Shown: positions 54,066 through 63,264 of the stretch, piece by piece
Numbering within the stretch: the stretch's first letter is position 1
Layout of the letters: each line of letters opens with the position of its first letter
Origin: Bartonella sp. M0283
Lineage (GTDB): Bacteria > Pseudomonadota > Alphaproteobacteria > Rhizobiales > Rhizobiaceae
Assembly: GCF_016100455.1 (NCBI RefSeq)
Contig: NZ_JACFSK010000001.1
Coordinates: forward strand, 558,001-622,000
DNA length: 64,000 bases
Direction of reading: 5' to 3'
Notes under the pieces: generated by a model
Database searches by the model: none
What the model saw: the letters and a program-made list of their open reading frames with translations, nothing else
What the model was told of the DNA's origin: nothing
Made by a program: the position numbers and the translations under genes

Positions 54066-54587
54066 ATGCCACATTTTCTCAATGCCCGTGTCACGCATCT
54101 TGAAATGTATAAGCGGCCTACGATGACCGTGCCTTCTCCACTTAATCTGCAAATTGCGATTATGCGTGCCTATCATATGCCTGTCCATTTCTACCGTTAT
54201 CTTTATGAGCAGATTGGCAAGGCACACCATTGGAATGTCCGTCGTAAAATGACTGACGCAGCTTTGAAAGATCTGATACAATCGGAAAACGCTGTTATCC
54301 ATATCCTTTATGTCGACGGTTGCCCTGCGGGCTTTGCTGAAATAAATCTGAAAGAGCTACCTAAATCTGCCGAAATTGTCTATTTTGGTCTTGTACCGGA
54401 TTATCAGGGCAGGGGGCTGTCATATTTCTTTTTTAACGAGATATTGCATTCAGTATGGGAATCCAATCCCGATAAAGTCATTATTCAAACCAATACATTG
54501 GATAGTCCGCGCGCTTTGCAGCTTTATCAAAAATGTGGTTTCACGCCCGTAAGTTATAACGATGTTATGATCGAGCGTTGGGATTGA
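54066..54587 (+). CDS. GNAT-family N-acetyltransferase
   Basis: A 173-aa acetyltransferase using acetyl-CoA. The GNAT core is visible as EIVYFGLVPDYQGRGLSYFF (acetyl-CoA loop Q/RxxGxG/A as QGRGLS) and a C-terminal YQKCGFTPVSYNDVMIERW. The ATG at 54066 has GGGGAT upstream and begins 1 bp after the sseA stop, so the two genes are coupled; the acceptor is unknown. Confidence 0.85.
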   Translation: MPHFLNARVTHLEMYKRPTMTVPSPLNLQIAIMRAYHMPVHFYRYLYEQIGKAHHWNVRRKMTDAALKDLIQSENAVIHILYVDGCPAGFAEINLKELPKSAEIVYFGLVPDYQGRGLSYFFFNEILHSVWESNPDKVIIQTNTLDSPRALQLYQKCGFTPVSYNDVMIERWD

Positions 54588-55160
54588 GCAAGTAACTCGG
54601 AAAACCTTTATCTCTGGAAAGTTTTTTGCATGAAGATAAAGGTTTAATTGTTAGCTCGGTACGGGCATCCAATTTACATATCTCCCGAAAGAAGCTGACC
54701 TTATCTCATTATCATTCGTCAAGGGGACAAGGCAGTCTAAACGCTAATCGCGTTCCTTATGGACATCAATAGCGTGCTTTTCCCCTTGTTTGATGAAAAG
54801 TAATGCGGGCATTGGATGATTGCCATTATATTTCAGGAAACTTGCCGCTATTCTCGACCACTCATATAGTTTGCCGCGCCAGCGATGACTTCAATCTATG
54901 ATGACCGTATAAAATTCAATTTGAATTTCAGGGTAAGAAATCTCGGCAGCCGAGCAATGGAAGACGCGTGAAGTTATAGACCTTGATCAAAAAACGCTGA
55001 TGTTTTGTTAAATCAACTATTTCATTTTCGTGAATTTCGATTTTCCGGATTGATTTGAAAAGAAGGCTCGGAAATTCCACGATATCGAATTTTGTCGTTT
55101 CTCGCCTTAAAGTTCAATAATGGTAATTAAAATTCGATTTGAAACGGAAGCAATATTTGA
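54588..55160. other. Intergenic region with a 3' hairpin
   Basis: About 570 bp between the acetyltransferase and the 3' end of pqqE (convergent). A perfect 12-bp inverted repeat (54602-54613 with 54634-54645) is the only structure noticed; it is listed as a terminator. No gene is supported. Confidence 0.45.
54602..54645 (+). terminator. Hairpin after the GNAT gene
   Basis: AAACCTTTATCT (54602-54613) pairs perfectly with AGATAAAGGTTT (54634-54645) around a 20-nt loop, 15 bp past the GNAT stop. Confidence 0.6.
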
Positions 55161-56252
55161 TCAGAAAACGCCGATACGACGGTATTGAAGAGGTGCATCG
55201 GCACGGCTTGCTTGCTCTCCCAATTGTTTGATTTTCTGGTGAAAAGGCGACTTGATGCAAGCGGGGTCTGTTGCTGATGCATCACCTACCAATGCCAATG
55301 CCTGACAACGGCAGCCACCAAAATCAATATCGCGTCTTTTGCAGGACCGGCAAGGTTCCGGCATCCAGTCAAATCCGCGGAAGGCGTTGAACGCACTCGA
55401 GTTATGCCAGATTTCGGAAAGTGTTTTTTCTCCGAATTTATCGAACTGTAATGTTTTAATGGTTCTCGCCGCATGACAGGGCAGAACTGTACCGTCAGGG
55501 ATGACGACAAAGGCATCGCGAGCCCAGCCGCCCATGCATGGCTTCGGGTAATCGGCAAAATAGTCCGGAATGACATAGTCTATATTAATGATACCCCGTA
55601 GCTCTTCGCGATATTTTTCGACCTTTTCCATCTGTTTTTCAAAGTCTTCACGTTTGGGCATCAAGGCATTGCGATTAAGCAATGCCCAACCGGAATATTG
55701 AACATTGGCGATTTCTATGCGTTCGGCATCAAGCCTGAGCGCAAGATCGAAATAGGCGTCAAGCTCGTTAATGTTGTAACGATGGATCGGAGCATTCAAT
55801 GTAAGGGGCAGACCCAGTTTACGGACAAGTTTTGCTGTCGCGATTTTCTTCTCATATGCGCCTTTATAATGGCCTATCAATTCTGTTGTTTGCGGCGTTG
55901 TGCCCTGTAGCGATAGTTGTACGTGATCAAGGCCGGCCTCTTTCAAAGCCTCCAATGTTGCTTCAGACAAGGTAACACCGGCGGTAATCAGGTTGGAATA
56001 GATGGCGTTATCGTGAACGGCGGCAACAATCTCTACAAGATCTTTTCGCAATGTCGGTTCGCCACCGGACAAATGCGCTTGTAACACGCCGAGTTTTGCG
56101 GCTTCTTTGAAAAGCTTTTCCCAAAAGTTTTTATCCTGTTCCTGATCGGCTTTCATGAGTTCCAGCGGGTTGGAACAATAAGGACATTGAAGAGGGCATC
56201 TATAAGTGAGTTCCGCCAGCATACTGATGGGAGGGAAAATTTCTACAGTCAT
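55161..56252 (-). CDS. pqqE: PQQ synthesis radical SAM protein PqqE
   Basis: PqqE makes the first carbon-carbon crosslink between Glu and Tyr of the PqqA peptide. A 363-aa radical SAM protein with the CxxxCxxC [4Fe-4S] motif in TYRCPLQCPYCSNP, SGGEPTLRKDL, and a C-terminal SPASM-like Cys cluster (PEPCRSCKRRDIDFGGCRCQ). The ATG at 56252 overlaps the end of pqqD by 4 bp; the open frame reaches 56279. It is the last gene of the operon. Confidence 0.95.
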   Translation of the reverse strand: MTVEIFPPISMLAELTYRCPLQCPYCSNPLELMKADQEQDKNFWEKLFKEAAKLGVLQAHLSGGEPTLRKDLVEIVAAVHDNAIYSNLITAGVTLSEATLEALKEAGLDHVQLSLQGTTPQTTELIGHYKGAYEKKIATAKLVRKLGLPLTLNAPIHRYNINELDAYFDLALRLDAERIEIANVQYSGWALLNRNALMPKREDFEKQMEKVEKYREELRGIINIDYVIPDYFADYPKPCMGGWARDAFVVIPDGTVLPCHAARTIKTLQFDKFGEKTLSEIWHNSSAFNAFRGFDWMPEPCRSCKRRDIDFGGCRCQALALVGDASATDPACIKSPFHQKIKQLGEQASRADAPLQYRRIGVF

Positions 56253-56554
56253 ATTTTTACGACAAGTTGGTCGGCCCAATCTTGTAAAAAGGAGTAAACA
56301 TCGTCAATGATTTCGTGAACCGGAGCATCATAGGTTTCGGATAAAGAAAGAGCAATCTCGTGGGCAGTTTTCGTTCCGTCACAAAGCCGCAATATATCAA
56401 GTCCGATTTCATTCGGCCAAAACACTTTTTCCGGTGAAAGCAGCGCATAAGCCTTCCTCACCAGTTCATATTGGATTCTCACGTGGTGAAACAATTCCGG
56501 GCGACTTTCGTCGCTCAGAATTTTTCTTTGTTTTAGCAAACGGTCCGTCATCAT
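56249..56554 (-). CDS. pqqD: PqqA-binding chaperone PqqD
   Basis: A 101-aa winged-helix RiPP-recognition protein that binds PqqA and presents it to PqqE. Family features include YALLSPEKVFWPNEIGLDIL, CDGTKTAHEIALSLSETYDA and DVYSFLQDWADQLVV. It overlaps pqqC by 4 bp and pqqE by 4 bp, so all are translated as a unit. Confidence 0.94.
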   Translation of the reverse strand: MMTDRLLKQRKILSDESRPELFHHVRIQYELVRKAYALLSPEKVFWPNEIGLDILRLCDGTKTAHEIALSLSETYDAPVHEIIDDVYSFLQDWADQLVVKI

Positions 56555-57309
56555 TCGTTCGACGTACCACGAAAAGCGCCGGGGGGAATGCGTCCGGCTT
56601 CTCCGTAAGCATAATCCAGCGCATCAAGCATTGACCAGAGCACACCGGTTTTGAATATCAAAGCATCTATGACGGCCTGCTGTTTTTCGGGCGTGTTGGC
56701 ATGTTCACGGACGTAAGCCAATGAAAAACTTGAATCCTTCGGAGCCTGTGTCAATCTCGGTTTGAAATAGGCCAATGTCTCTTCGCTCACATAAGGATAT
56801 TTTGCCAAAATACCCGGAACACGTTCGGCAATAATTGTTGGTGAAAACAATTCTGTCAATGAAGAAGCAACACCTTCAAGAAGCGGCCTCTGGCGACAGA
56901 AATTGACATAGGCTTCGACAGCAAAACGCGTTGACCAAAGAGCTTGTCTTTCGCTTTTCACCATCTCTTCATCAAGTCCCAAACCGGTAGCAAGTTTCAA
57001 CCAGCGCGCTACACCGCCATCCAGTCCGTTCGTTCCATCATGATCGGTAATCCGGCGGCGCCATTCGGCACGAAAAACCGGATCTTTGGAATTCATCAGA
57101 ATTGCCGCATCTTTTCGCGGAATGGCTGCCTGATAACAATAGCGGTTCAATGCCCAGGCCTGAAGTTGCAATTTCGTCATCTTTCCGGCCATCATCATTT
57201 TATGATGAGGGTGGTTGATATGGTAACGTTCTTTCCCGATCTGGCGCAGTATTTTTTCAAGCTCGTCAGGCGTCAGGCCATTGCGGGCGATATTGTGATA
57301 ATCAGTCAA
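56551..57309 (-). CDS. pqqC: Pyrroloquinoline-quinone synthase PqqC
   Basis: PqqC catalyses the final ring closure and eight-electron oxidation to PQQ with oxygen. It is 252 aa and mostly helical, with the family motifs RYHINHPHHKMMMAGKMTKL, AWALNRYCYQAAIPRKDAAI and FFSxT-type helix SLTELFSPTIIAERVPG. It starts inside the last codons of pqqB (8-bp overlap). Confidence 0.96.
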   Translation of the reverse strand: MTDYHNIARNGLTPDELEKILRQIGKERYHINHPHHKMMMAGKMTKLQLQAWALNRYCYQAAIPRKDAAILMNSKDPVFRAEWRRRITDHDGTNGLDGGVARWLKLATGLGLDEEMVKSERQALWSTRFAVEAYVNFCRQRPLLEGVASSLTELFSPTIIAERVPGILAKYPYVSEETLAYFKPRLTQAPKDSSFSLAYVREHANTPEKQQAVIDALIFKTGVLWSMLDALDYAYGEAGRIPPGAFRGTSNE

Positions 57310-58237
57310 AGTTTAACTCCATTCCGTCAAATGCCACTTCCCAGCCGGATTGTTCGACTTCATGACGTTCAGCCGAATGATCATCAAGGACCGGGTTACT
57401 ATTGTTGATATGAATAAATATTTTTCTTGAAACTTTTGCGTTACGCCAGGCTTCGATAGCGCCATCGGTACCCGATATTGACATATGTCCCATGCGTTGT
57501 CCGGTTTTGGGGCCAAGGCCGGCTGTTATCATCTCGTCATCGCGAAACAATGTGCCGTCAAAAAACAGGCAATCACTATTTTCTGTCTGATTTTTGACAA
57601 AAGAACTCACTTTTGCACAACCCGGAATATAGGACACCGAGTGATTGTTTTCTTTGTCAAAAATTCTGACGCCGATTGTATCTTCAGTTTCCGAACCAAA
57701 ATCTTTTTTCTTCTTATCTTCCAGAAAAAGAGCAATTTTCCCAGGCACGGGAAAAGCCTTGATCTCGATACCTAAAGGTTCATTATTTACATCGGAAATC
57801 TTGGTCAACCTGTTGAGAGGCAATATTATTTTCTTGACGATTGCCGGATCCAGAATGTTGAAAACAGGATTACTATTAAGCACATTGATAACGCGCTTGG
57901 TTGCGTAAATGACAAATGGTTGTCTTTCCCGCATGGTCAAAAGGCCTGCGATATGATCAATATCGGCATTGGTGAGAACAACTGCTGAAATCGGTGTTGA
58001 ACGCAACAGTCCGTTCGGGTCGGGGAAAAGTTCCGGAGTGGAATTGATTTGCTGGCGTAAATCGGGCGAAGCGTTGAAGAGTACCCAATGTTTTTTGTCT
58101 GCCGAGGCAATGATACTTGATTGGGTACGGGGTAGGAAACCCGTTTGATGGTTGCGCGCATTGCGGCTTAGATAATAATTGCAATTCCATTGCGGAAAAC
58201 CGCCGCCTGCTGCTGATCCTAAAACTTTAATATACAT
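57302..58237 (-). CDS. pqqB: PQQ synthesis protein PqqB
   Basis: A 311-aa metallo-beta-lactamase-fold hydroxylase-like protein that oxidises the crosslinked intermediate. The conserved N-terminus is VLGSAAGGGFPQWNCNYYLS, followed by RTQSSIIASADKKHWVLFNA, a metal site in NADIDHIAGLLTMRERQPF, and a C-terminal HINNSNPVLDDHSAERHEVE. It begins 220 bp downstream of pqqA and continues into pqqC by overlap. Confidence 0.96.
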   Translation of the reverse strand: MYIKVLGSAAGGGFPQWNCNYYLSRNARNHQTGFLPRTQSSIIASADKKHWVLFNASPDLRQQINSTPELFPDPNGLLRSTPISAVVLTNADIDHIAGLLTMRERQPFVIYATKRVINVLNSNPVFNILDPAIVKKIILPLNRLTKISDVNNEPLGIEIKAFPVPGKIALFLEDKKKKDFGSETEDTIGVRIFDKENNHSVSYIPGCAKVSSFVKNQTENSDCLFFDGTLFRDDEMITAGLGPKTGQRMGHMSISGTDGAIEAWRNAKVSRKIFIHINNSNPVLDDHSAERHEVEQSGWEVAFDGMELNFD

Positions 58238-58421
58238 AACAAATTGTCTGATTTGGCGTTTTTTATTGACTTGGCGATAGTGCTAAGACTCTTAAATAAC
58301 CGGCATAAAAATTCGCTGCACAAATATGAACGGATAAATATCCGGTTAATTTTTTCCAAAGCTTTGCGGGTTTGATTGTGGAACGATATATCAGCCGACA
58401 TGGAGCCGTTTTTTTAACGCA

Positions 58422-58447
58422 ACGCCTGCAGAAAAAACTGCAGGCGT
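58422..58447 (-). promoter_or_regulatory. Hairpin between pqqA and pqqB
   Basis: ACGCCTGCAG (58422-58431) pairs perfectly with CTGCAGGCGT (58438-58447) around six A/T bases, 10 bp past the pqqA stop. No T-run follows on the minus strand, so it probably protects the pqqA mRNA or dampens read-through rather than fully stopping transcription. Confidence 0.6.
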
Positions 58448-58457
58448 CAGCTTCAAA

Positions 58458-58553
58458 TCAACGTTTGTTCTTTACTTCTGCTGGCAAGTAGCGGGAAATT
58501 TCCATTCCTGCAGCGACTTGACACATAGACGGTTTTTTCCATGTTTTTTTCAT
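58458..58553 (-). CDS. pqqA: PQQ precursor peptide PqqA
   Basis: A 31-aa ribosomal peptide that supplies the Glu and Tyr from which PQQ is built. It starts MKKTWKKPSM, carries the conserved crosslink site in EISRYLPAE (Glu and Tyr three apart) and ends VKNKR. A GGAG ribosome site precedes the ATG. The gene is easily missed because of its size. It lies 87 bp after gcd and 220 bp before pqqB, with hairpins on both sides, which suits the high expression this peptide needs. Confidence 0.96.
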   Translation of the reverse strand: MKKTWKKPSMCQVAAGMEISRYLPAEVKNKR

Positions 58554-58583
58554 GGTTTTTCTCCTTTAATATTCGGGTTTATT

Positions 58584-58610
58584 GCTTCTGCCGGATAGAC
58601 CGGAAGAAGC
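58584..58610. promoter_or_regulatory. Hairpin in the pqqA leader
   Basis: GCTTCTGCCGG (58584-58594) pairs with CCGGAAGAAGC (58600-58610) with one mismatch. On the plus strand it is followed by seven T, on the minus strand it lies about 30 nt before the pqqA ATG. It may insulate pqqA from gcd or affect pqqA expression; direction of action is not clear. Confidence 0.45.
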
Positions 58611-58616
58611 TTTTTT

Positions 58617-58641
58617 TAAAAAAGGGTAGGATGTCCCTTTT
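58617..58641 (-). terminator. Weak terminator after gcd
   Basis: On the minus strand AAAAGGG and CCCTTTT pair around 8 bases, followed by a T-run, directly after the gcd stop. Only three G-C pairs, so read-through into pqqA is likely. Confidence 0.5.
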
Positions 58642-61087
58642 ATTTGTTATCCGGCAAGCTATAGGCGACAACCAGATCGGAACGGTTTTTGTTGGTTCCT
58701 GTGCGTGTGGCACCACCTACAACGGCAACGATGTATTGTTTGCCGTCTTTGCCGATATAAGACATTGGTGCACCTTGTCCGCCAACGGGCAGGCGCCCGC
58801 GCCAGAGTTCTTTACCTGTGTCGCTATCAAATGCACGGATGTAATAATCAAGCGAACCATGGAAGAAGGTCAATCCACCGCCGGTAACAAGTGGCCCGCC
58901 CATTGTCGGCATTCCGAGCGGAATGTAAACGCCGGGGACAAATCCGTGAACCGGTGCATCCTGAATGGAACCAAGCGGAACCTGCCATTTTGTTTTTCCG
59001 GTAACAAGGTCGATAGCTGTCAATGAACCGAATGGCGGTTTAAAGCACGGTACACCGAGTGGCGAAACAAACATCGAGCGTTCAACACCCCAAGGAGTGC
59101 CGGTTTGCGTTGAATATTCGCCTTCAGTGGTCGGTTTCAAACCGATTTTCTTGGCAACATCCTGTTTAATGAAACGGCCCCATTGTGCCATACGGATATC
59201 ATTGACGATGAGCGTACCGGTTGCTGCGTCAATGGCGCCGCCACCCCAGTTCATGCCACCGTAATAGCCGGGGAAAATAAGAGTGCGTTTCTTATCCGAC
59301 AATGGTGTCCATTCGCCTTCCCAACGCATCGATTTGAATGCGATACGGCAAACGAGCTGGTCGAAGATTGTGGCACCCCACATATCGGATTCTTTAAGTT
59401 TTTCTGTACCGATTGAAAGAGCCGAGAAGGGTTGTGTCGGTGCAACATTCATGCCCGGCATCGCATCTGTGGAGACTGCACGTTGCTCGACCGGATAGAC
59501 TGGTTGACCATTGCGACGATCAAGAACAAAAATCTCGCCACGTTTTGTCAACTGGATAACAACCGGTACAACGGAACCATCAGGTCTTGGGAGGTCATAA
59601 AGAATAGGCTGGGACGAAACGTCATAGTCGAACTGGTCGATATTGGCAGTCCTGAAATGCCAGGCTTCCTTACCTGTTTTTATGTCTACCGCGACGATAG
59701 AGTCGTTATATTCATCCGAATATGGGTGACGATTGCCTGTCCAGAAGTCCGGTGTCTGATTACCTGTCGGGAAATAGACAAGGTGGAGCTTCGGGTCATA
59801 GGCGGCTGTGCCCCAGAAATTCGGTGTTTCAGGCGCATAGGTCTGACCTGCGGGGAGTGGAGTGCTGTCTTTTGCACCGCGTGCTGCATCCCATGCCCAG
59901 AGAATTTTACCGGTAATGGCGTCAAAACCACGAACAACACCGGAAGGTTCACCAACTGTCAGGTTATCGTTCAACCGTCCACCAACGACAATCACGCCTT
60001 CGGCAACAAGCGGAGCGGAGGTGATATTGTACGAGCCCTGATCACTTGTCGGCGGCTCTTTTGTAAGACCAACAGTCAGGTCAACAAAACCATTGTCACC
60101 AAAGCTGTCACAAAGCTTGCCGGTTTCCGCGTCAAGTGTGAAGAGACGTGCGTCAATTGTGGTTACAACAATACGTTTGCGGCAAACCGTCGGAAGGGCA
60201 GCCTCGGTATTGTTGCTGTTTTCGTTATCACCGTTTGATGCAGAATGGTTGGCAGCAGCTTGTTTATACTGCTCTGTGAGATCCGTATAGCCAACGCCAC
60301 GGCATCTCTTCCAGCCTTTTGTGCTCTGGAAGATTTTCGGCTTCGGATCATATTTCCATTTTTCAGTGCCGGTTGTTGCATCAAGTGCAATAATCTTGTT
60401 GAGCGGTGTGCAAAGGTAAACTGTGTCATCCACTTTGAGTGGCGTAACCTGATATTCTGCACCGTCGATTGCAAGATCACCTGTATGATAAGTCCAGGCG
60501 ACTTTCAAATCCTTTACGTTGGATTTGTTGATCTGGTCGAATTGGGCATAACGATTGCCTTTGGTGTTGCGCCCCCATGCGGGCCAATCATTTCCGCTGT
60601 CCTTTCCTGCATCTTCATAAACAACAGGCGACTTTTCGCCACTTGCTGTTACCAATGCATGCGGACGCGGCATATTGGCGAGAACCGCAATAACAGCGAT
60701 GGCAAGGACCACAGAGCTGACCGTTGCGAACATTGCGGAAAACGACTTTACGCCATTTTTCTTGAGCAATGCCGGCGAAATGATAGAAACGACCAAAGCA
60801 AAAACGAGAAATACCATAATTCTTGGCACAAGCTGCCAAAAATCGAAGCCGACTTCCCAAAATGCCCATAAAAGATCAACTATGAGAAGTCCGTAGGCAA
60901 CCCACAAAGCCGTTGAACGGCGTCTATAGACATCAAAGCCGATGACGATCATGGCTATACCGGCAATGGCATAAAACCAGGAACCGCCCAATGCTATGAG
61001 CCAAACACCTCCAAAGGTGAGCGCCAACCCTAAAAGTAGGGCAATAATACCAAGGACGCGAAGCGCCCAAACTTTCCAATTCGTCAT
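58640..61087 (-). CDS. gcd: Membrane-bound PQQ-dependent glucose dehydrogenase
   Basis: An inner-membrane quinoprotein that oxidises glucose to glucono-lactone in the periplasm and reduces ubiquinone. The 815-aa protein has five N-terminal membrane helices (about 1-140) and a periplasmic eight-bladed PQQ propeller. Family motifs include DWPAWGRNTKGNRYAQFDQI, TPLKVDDTVYLCTPLNKIIA, GGRLNDNLTVGEPSGVVRGF and GGLTFFHGSLDYYIRAFDSD. It is encoded directly upstream of its cofactor operon pqqABCDE. The terminator after it is weak, so part of the pqqA message may start from the gcd promoter. Confidence 0.95.
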   Translation of the reverse strand: MTNWKVWALRVLGIIALLLGLALTFGGVWLIALGGSWFYAIAGIAMIVIGFDVYRRRSTALWVAYGLLIVDLLWAFWEVGFDFWQLVPRIMVFLVFALVVSIISPALLKKNGVKSFSAMFATVSSVVLAIAVIAVLANMPRPHALVTASGEKSPVVYEDAGKDSGNDWPAWGRNTKGNRYAQFDQINKSNVKDLKVAWTYHTGDLAIDGAEYQVTPLKVDDTVYLCTPLNKIIALDATTGTEKWKYDPKPKIFQSTKGWKRCRGVGYTDLTEQYKQAAANHSASNGDNENSNNTEAALPTVCRKRIVVTTIDARLFTLDAETGKLCDSFGDNGFVDLTVGLTKEPPTSDQGSYNITSAPLVAEGVIVVGGRLNDNLTVGEPSGVVRGFDAITGKILWAWDAARGAKDSTPLPAGQTYAPETPNFWGTAAYDPKLHLVYFPTGNQTPDFWTGNRHPYSDEYNDSIVAVDIKTGKEAWHFRTANIDQFDYDVSSQPILYDLPRPDGSVVPVVIQLTKRGEIFVLDRRNGQPVYPVEQRAVSTDAMPGMNVAPTQPFSALSIGTEKLKESDMWGATIFDQLVCRIAFKSMRWEGEWTPLSDKKRTLIFPGYYGGMNWGGGAIDAATGTLIVNDIRMAQWGRFIKQDVAKKIGLKPTTEGEYSTQTGTPWGVERSMFVSPLGVPCFKPPFGSLTAIDLVTGKTKWQVPLGSIQDAPVHGFVPGVYIPLGMPTMGGPLVTGGGLTFFHGSLDYYIRAFDSDTGKELWRGRLPVGGQGAPMSYIGKDGKQYIVAVVGGATRTGTNKNRSDLVVAYSLPDNK

Positions 61088-61372
61088 TTATACTCCCGAT
61101 CTTATTGGATTACCCCAGCGTTTAATCAAGTAACGAACAAATTTTCGGCGCATTGCTTCGATAGATTTTGCCCGCTTGCTTAACCGACTAGCGATTTCAT
61201 TGAGAAAACAAAGGTTAGAAGCCTTTCAAAATGCATACAGCCTGAAAATACTTGGACACTATTTTAGCTGCGACATTTTGTCTCTAATTTTGTCTAGTCT
61301 GACAATAGCAAAGCGGCAAGATGTGCTGCTTCACTAAAATGACGCAATTGCCGCAATTAAAAACTTGCATTT
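61088..61372. other. Upstream region of gcd
   Basis: About 285 bp between the LacI-type gene and gcd, both minus strand. It should contain the gcd promoter and possible operator sites. I could not mark one. Confidence 0.4.
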
Positions 61373-62410
61373 TCAAATATTTGTTTTGCAAAAAATTTTG
61401 AACTCGGGCTGCTTGAGATGCATGCCATGATTTCCCGCCAGAATCGGGGCTGCTGCATTGGCTATTGCCCATGCAACTTGTGTGTCGGCGTCCTGATCGA
61501 GAACGAAGTCAATCACGTCTTGTTGAAGGAGTAGCTTGTGCTTATCACTCAACTCATGGCTGATCCACTTTGGCCGGTTAGGCATTTTTTTCAAAATATT
61601 GCCGATAGCGTCCGGTGCATGGACTGTTGAATATATCCCGACGATATGATGCTTGTTGAATGTCTCGAGCACAATTCTACTCGTCATATCGTCATCTTCA
61701 TTGGTTTCGTGAATGATGACCGGATAGTGCTGGTCGATCATTTTCAGAAAGCCGACAACACGATCGCGATGTTCCTGCCTTTTCATTGAGCCTTGAATAA
61801 CTAAAATCTCTCCGGAATCCCGCATTAATCCATTCATCAACTGTGCGGCCGTTTGTCCCTGAACAAAATTGTCAACGCCACCATAAAGATGGTCGACATC
61901 AATCGGTACATCATTGACAATCGTGACAATTTGCTCGCCACGTTTCGCCACTTCACGAAGTGCAGGGATTGCAGCTTCATCCGATCCGGCTGCTATAATC
62001 AGTGCATTGCGCTGGAAAGGAGGCGTTAAAATCGCTTTATAAAGGTTATCGTGGTCGCCTTCGGGAATGAGTGTGCGATGTAATGAAATATATGACGGTA
62101 AATTGCGGGCATGAATTTGCGCCAAAGCGTCAATTTCTCCCCATAAAGGGGAGTGGTTGCGAGGCGCATTTTTGGGAATAATAAGTTCGATGCGGTATGT
62201 ACCGTGCCAGAGATCCGGCAAAACGCGTTTCATACCGAGTTCTCTCGCAGCCGCAATAATTTTTTTTCTGGTCGTTTCCGATACACTTCCACGTTCATTC
62301 AAAACACGATCGACTGTGCTCCGGCTCATCCCCGTCAGTCTTGCTATATCGGATGTGTTTACACGTTTAATTCCCGCTTTTCTGAAACGTGAACAAGCTA
62401 TAGCTGACAA
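61373..62410 (-). CDS. LacI-family transcriptional regulator
   Basis: A 345-aa regulator with an N-terminal LacI-type helix-turn-helix (VNTSDIARLTGMSRSTVDRV, then LNERGSVSETTRKKI) and a periplasmic-binding-protein-like ligand domain closest to the ribose-binding type (LIIAAGSDEAAIPALREVAK, YGGVDNFVQGQTAAQLMNGL). The sugar is unknown. I place the start at a TTG at 62410, which has GGGAGAAG upstream; the frame runs to 62479. It lies 285 bp upstream of gcd on the same strand, so control of gcd is possible but not shown. Confidence 0.8.
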   Translation of the reverse strand: MSAIACSRFRKAGIKRVNTSDIARLTGMSRSTVDRVLNERGSVSETTRKKIIAAARELGMKRVLPDLWHGTYRIELIIPKNAPRNHSPLWGEIDALAQIHARNLPSYISLHRTLIPEGDHDNLYKAILTPPFQRNALIIAAGSDEAAIPALREVAKRGEQIVTIVNDVPIDVDHLYGGVDNFVQGQTAAQLMNGLMRDSGEILVIQGSMKRQEHRDRVVGFLKMIDQHYPVIIHETNEDDDMTSRIVLETFNKHHIVGIYSTVHAPDAIGNILKKMPNRPKWISHELSDKHKLLLQQDVIDFVLDQDADTQVAWAIANAAAPILAGNHGMHLKQPEFKIFCKTNI

Positions 62411-62872
62411 AAATTCTTCTCCCGAAAATTGACATCGAAATTGCACTGAAGAAATACTGCAATCCCTTTTCAAAAACATGCCAACGTATCAAAGCAGATC
62501 AAACGTGTCCGGAATTAGGAATATCAAGAACACGATGAGCTTGTCGATTAATGTTTGGTATCTCTTGAAAACTGGTGATTAATAATAACATAAAGCTTGA
62601 TTTTAAAACCCGTTTTCCCGCTCTGTAACAGCTTTTTGAAGAGGTAAAACCACTTTAAAAAACAAATATCATTTTGTGAATGATCATCGATTCAATCAAA
62701 TAAACCGGAATAAAAAATATAATATATATTAAGAAAAGTATATTAAATTGAATATTATTATTTTTAATGATTAAAATCTATTAATATCTAATTGAATTAA
62801 AATTATAAAAATTCCTCTCATATTATTATCCGGTTTTTCAAATTGCAAAATCTTGAAAATTCTCGGGGCATT

Positions 62873-62904
62873 ATTAAACCTATGCACCATTAAACCTATG
62901 CACC
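62873..62904. repeat. Perfect 16-bp tandem duplication
   Basis: ATTAAACCTATGCACC is repeated directly with no spacer (62873-62888, 62889-62904). Confidence 0.85.
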
Positions 62905-63214
62905 CTGATAAATGATAATGTCGGATAGGATGGTTTCCGGAGGTTTTGCCTGAAATTTTCATAACCCATATGTTTTAACGGCCTTTTTTGTTGGCTCCTT
63001 TATATCGGCTCTTTGATAGATGGAGTATTTGTTAACGCGGGACTAACTCAGCTTCTATCATTACGTCTCCATGTTGGTTTTACAGATTCTGAGAACAATT
63101 TAATTTTTACCCACATTGTCACAGAACGCATCAGACCTGATTGCAAAGCGCTTTTGTGACGAACAAGAACGATGGTTTAATGTGATCTTTATCCGGTTTT
63201 CGACACAGGCAATT

Positions 63215-63264
63215 TATGACAGGTAAACTTCAATCAATTTTATGACAGATAAACTTCAATCAAT
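63215..63264. repeat. 26-bp tandem duplication
   Basis: Two adjacent units (63215-63240, 63241-63264) share TAAACTTCAATCAAT and TATGACAG, with one G/A difference. Confidence 0.8.
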
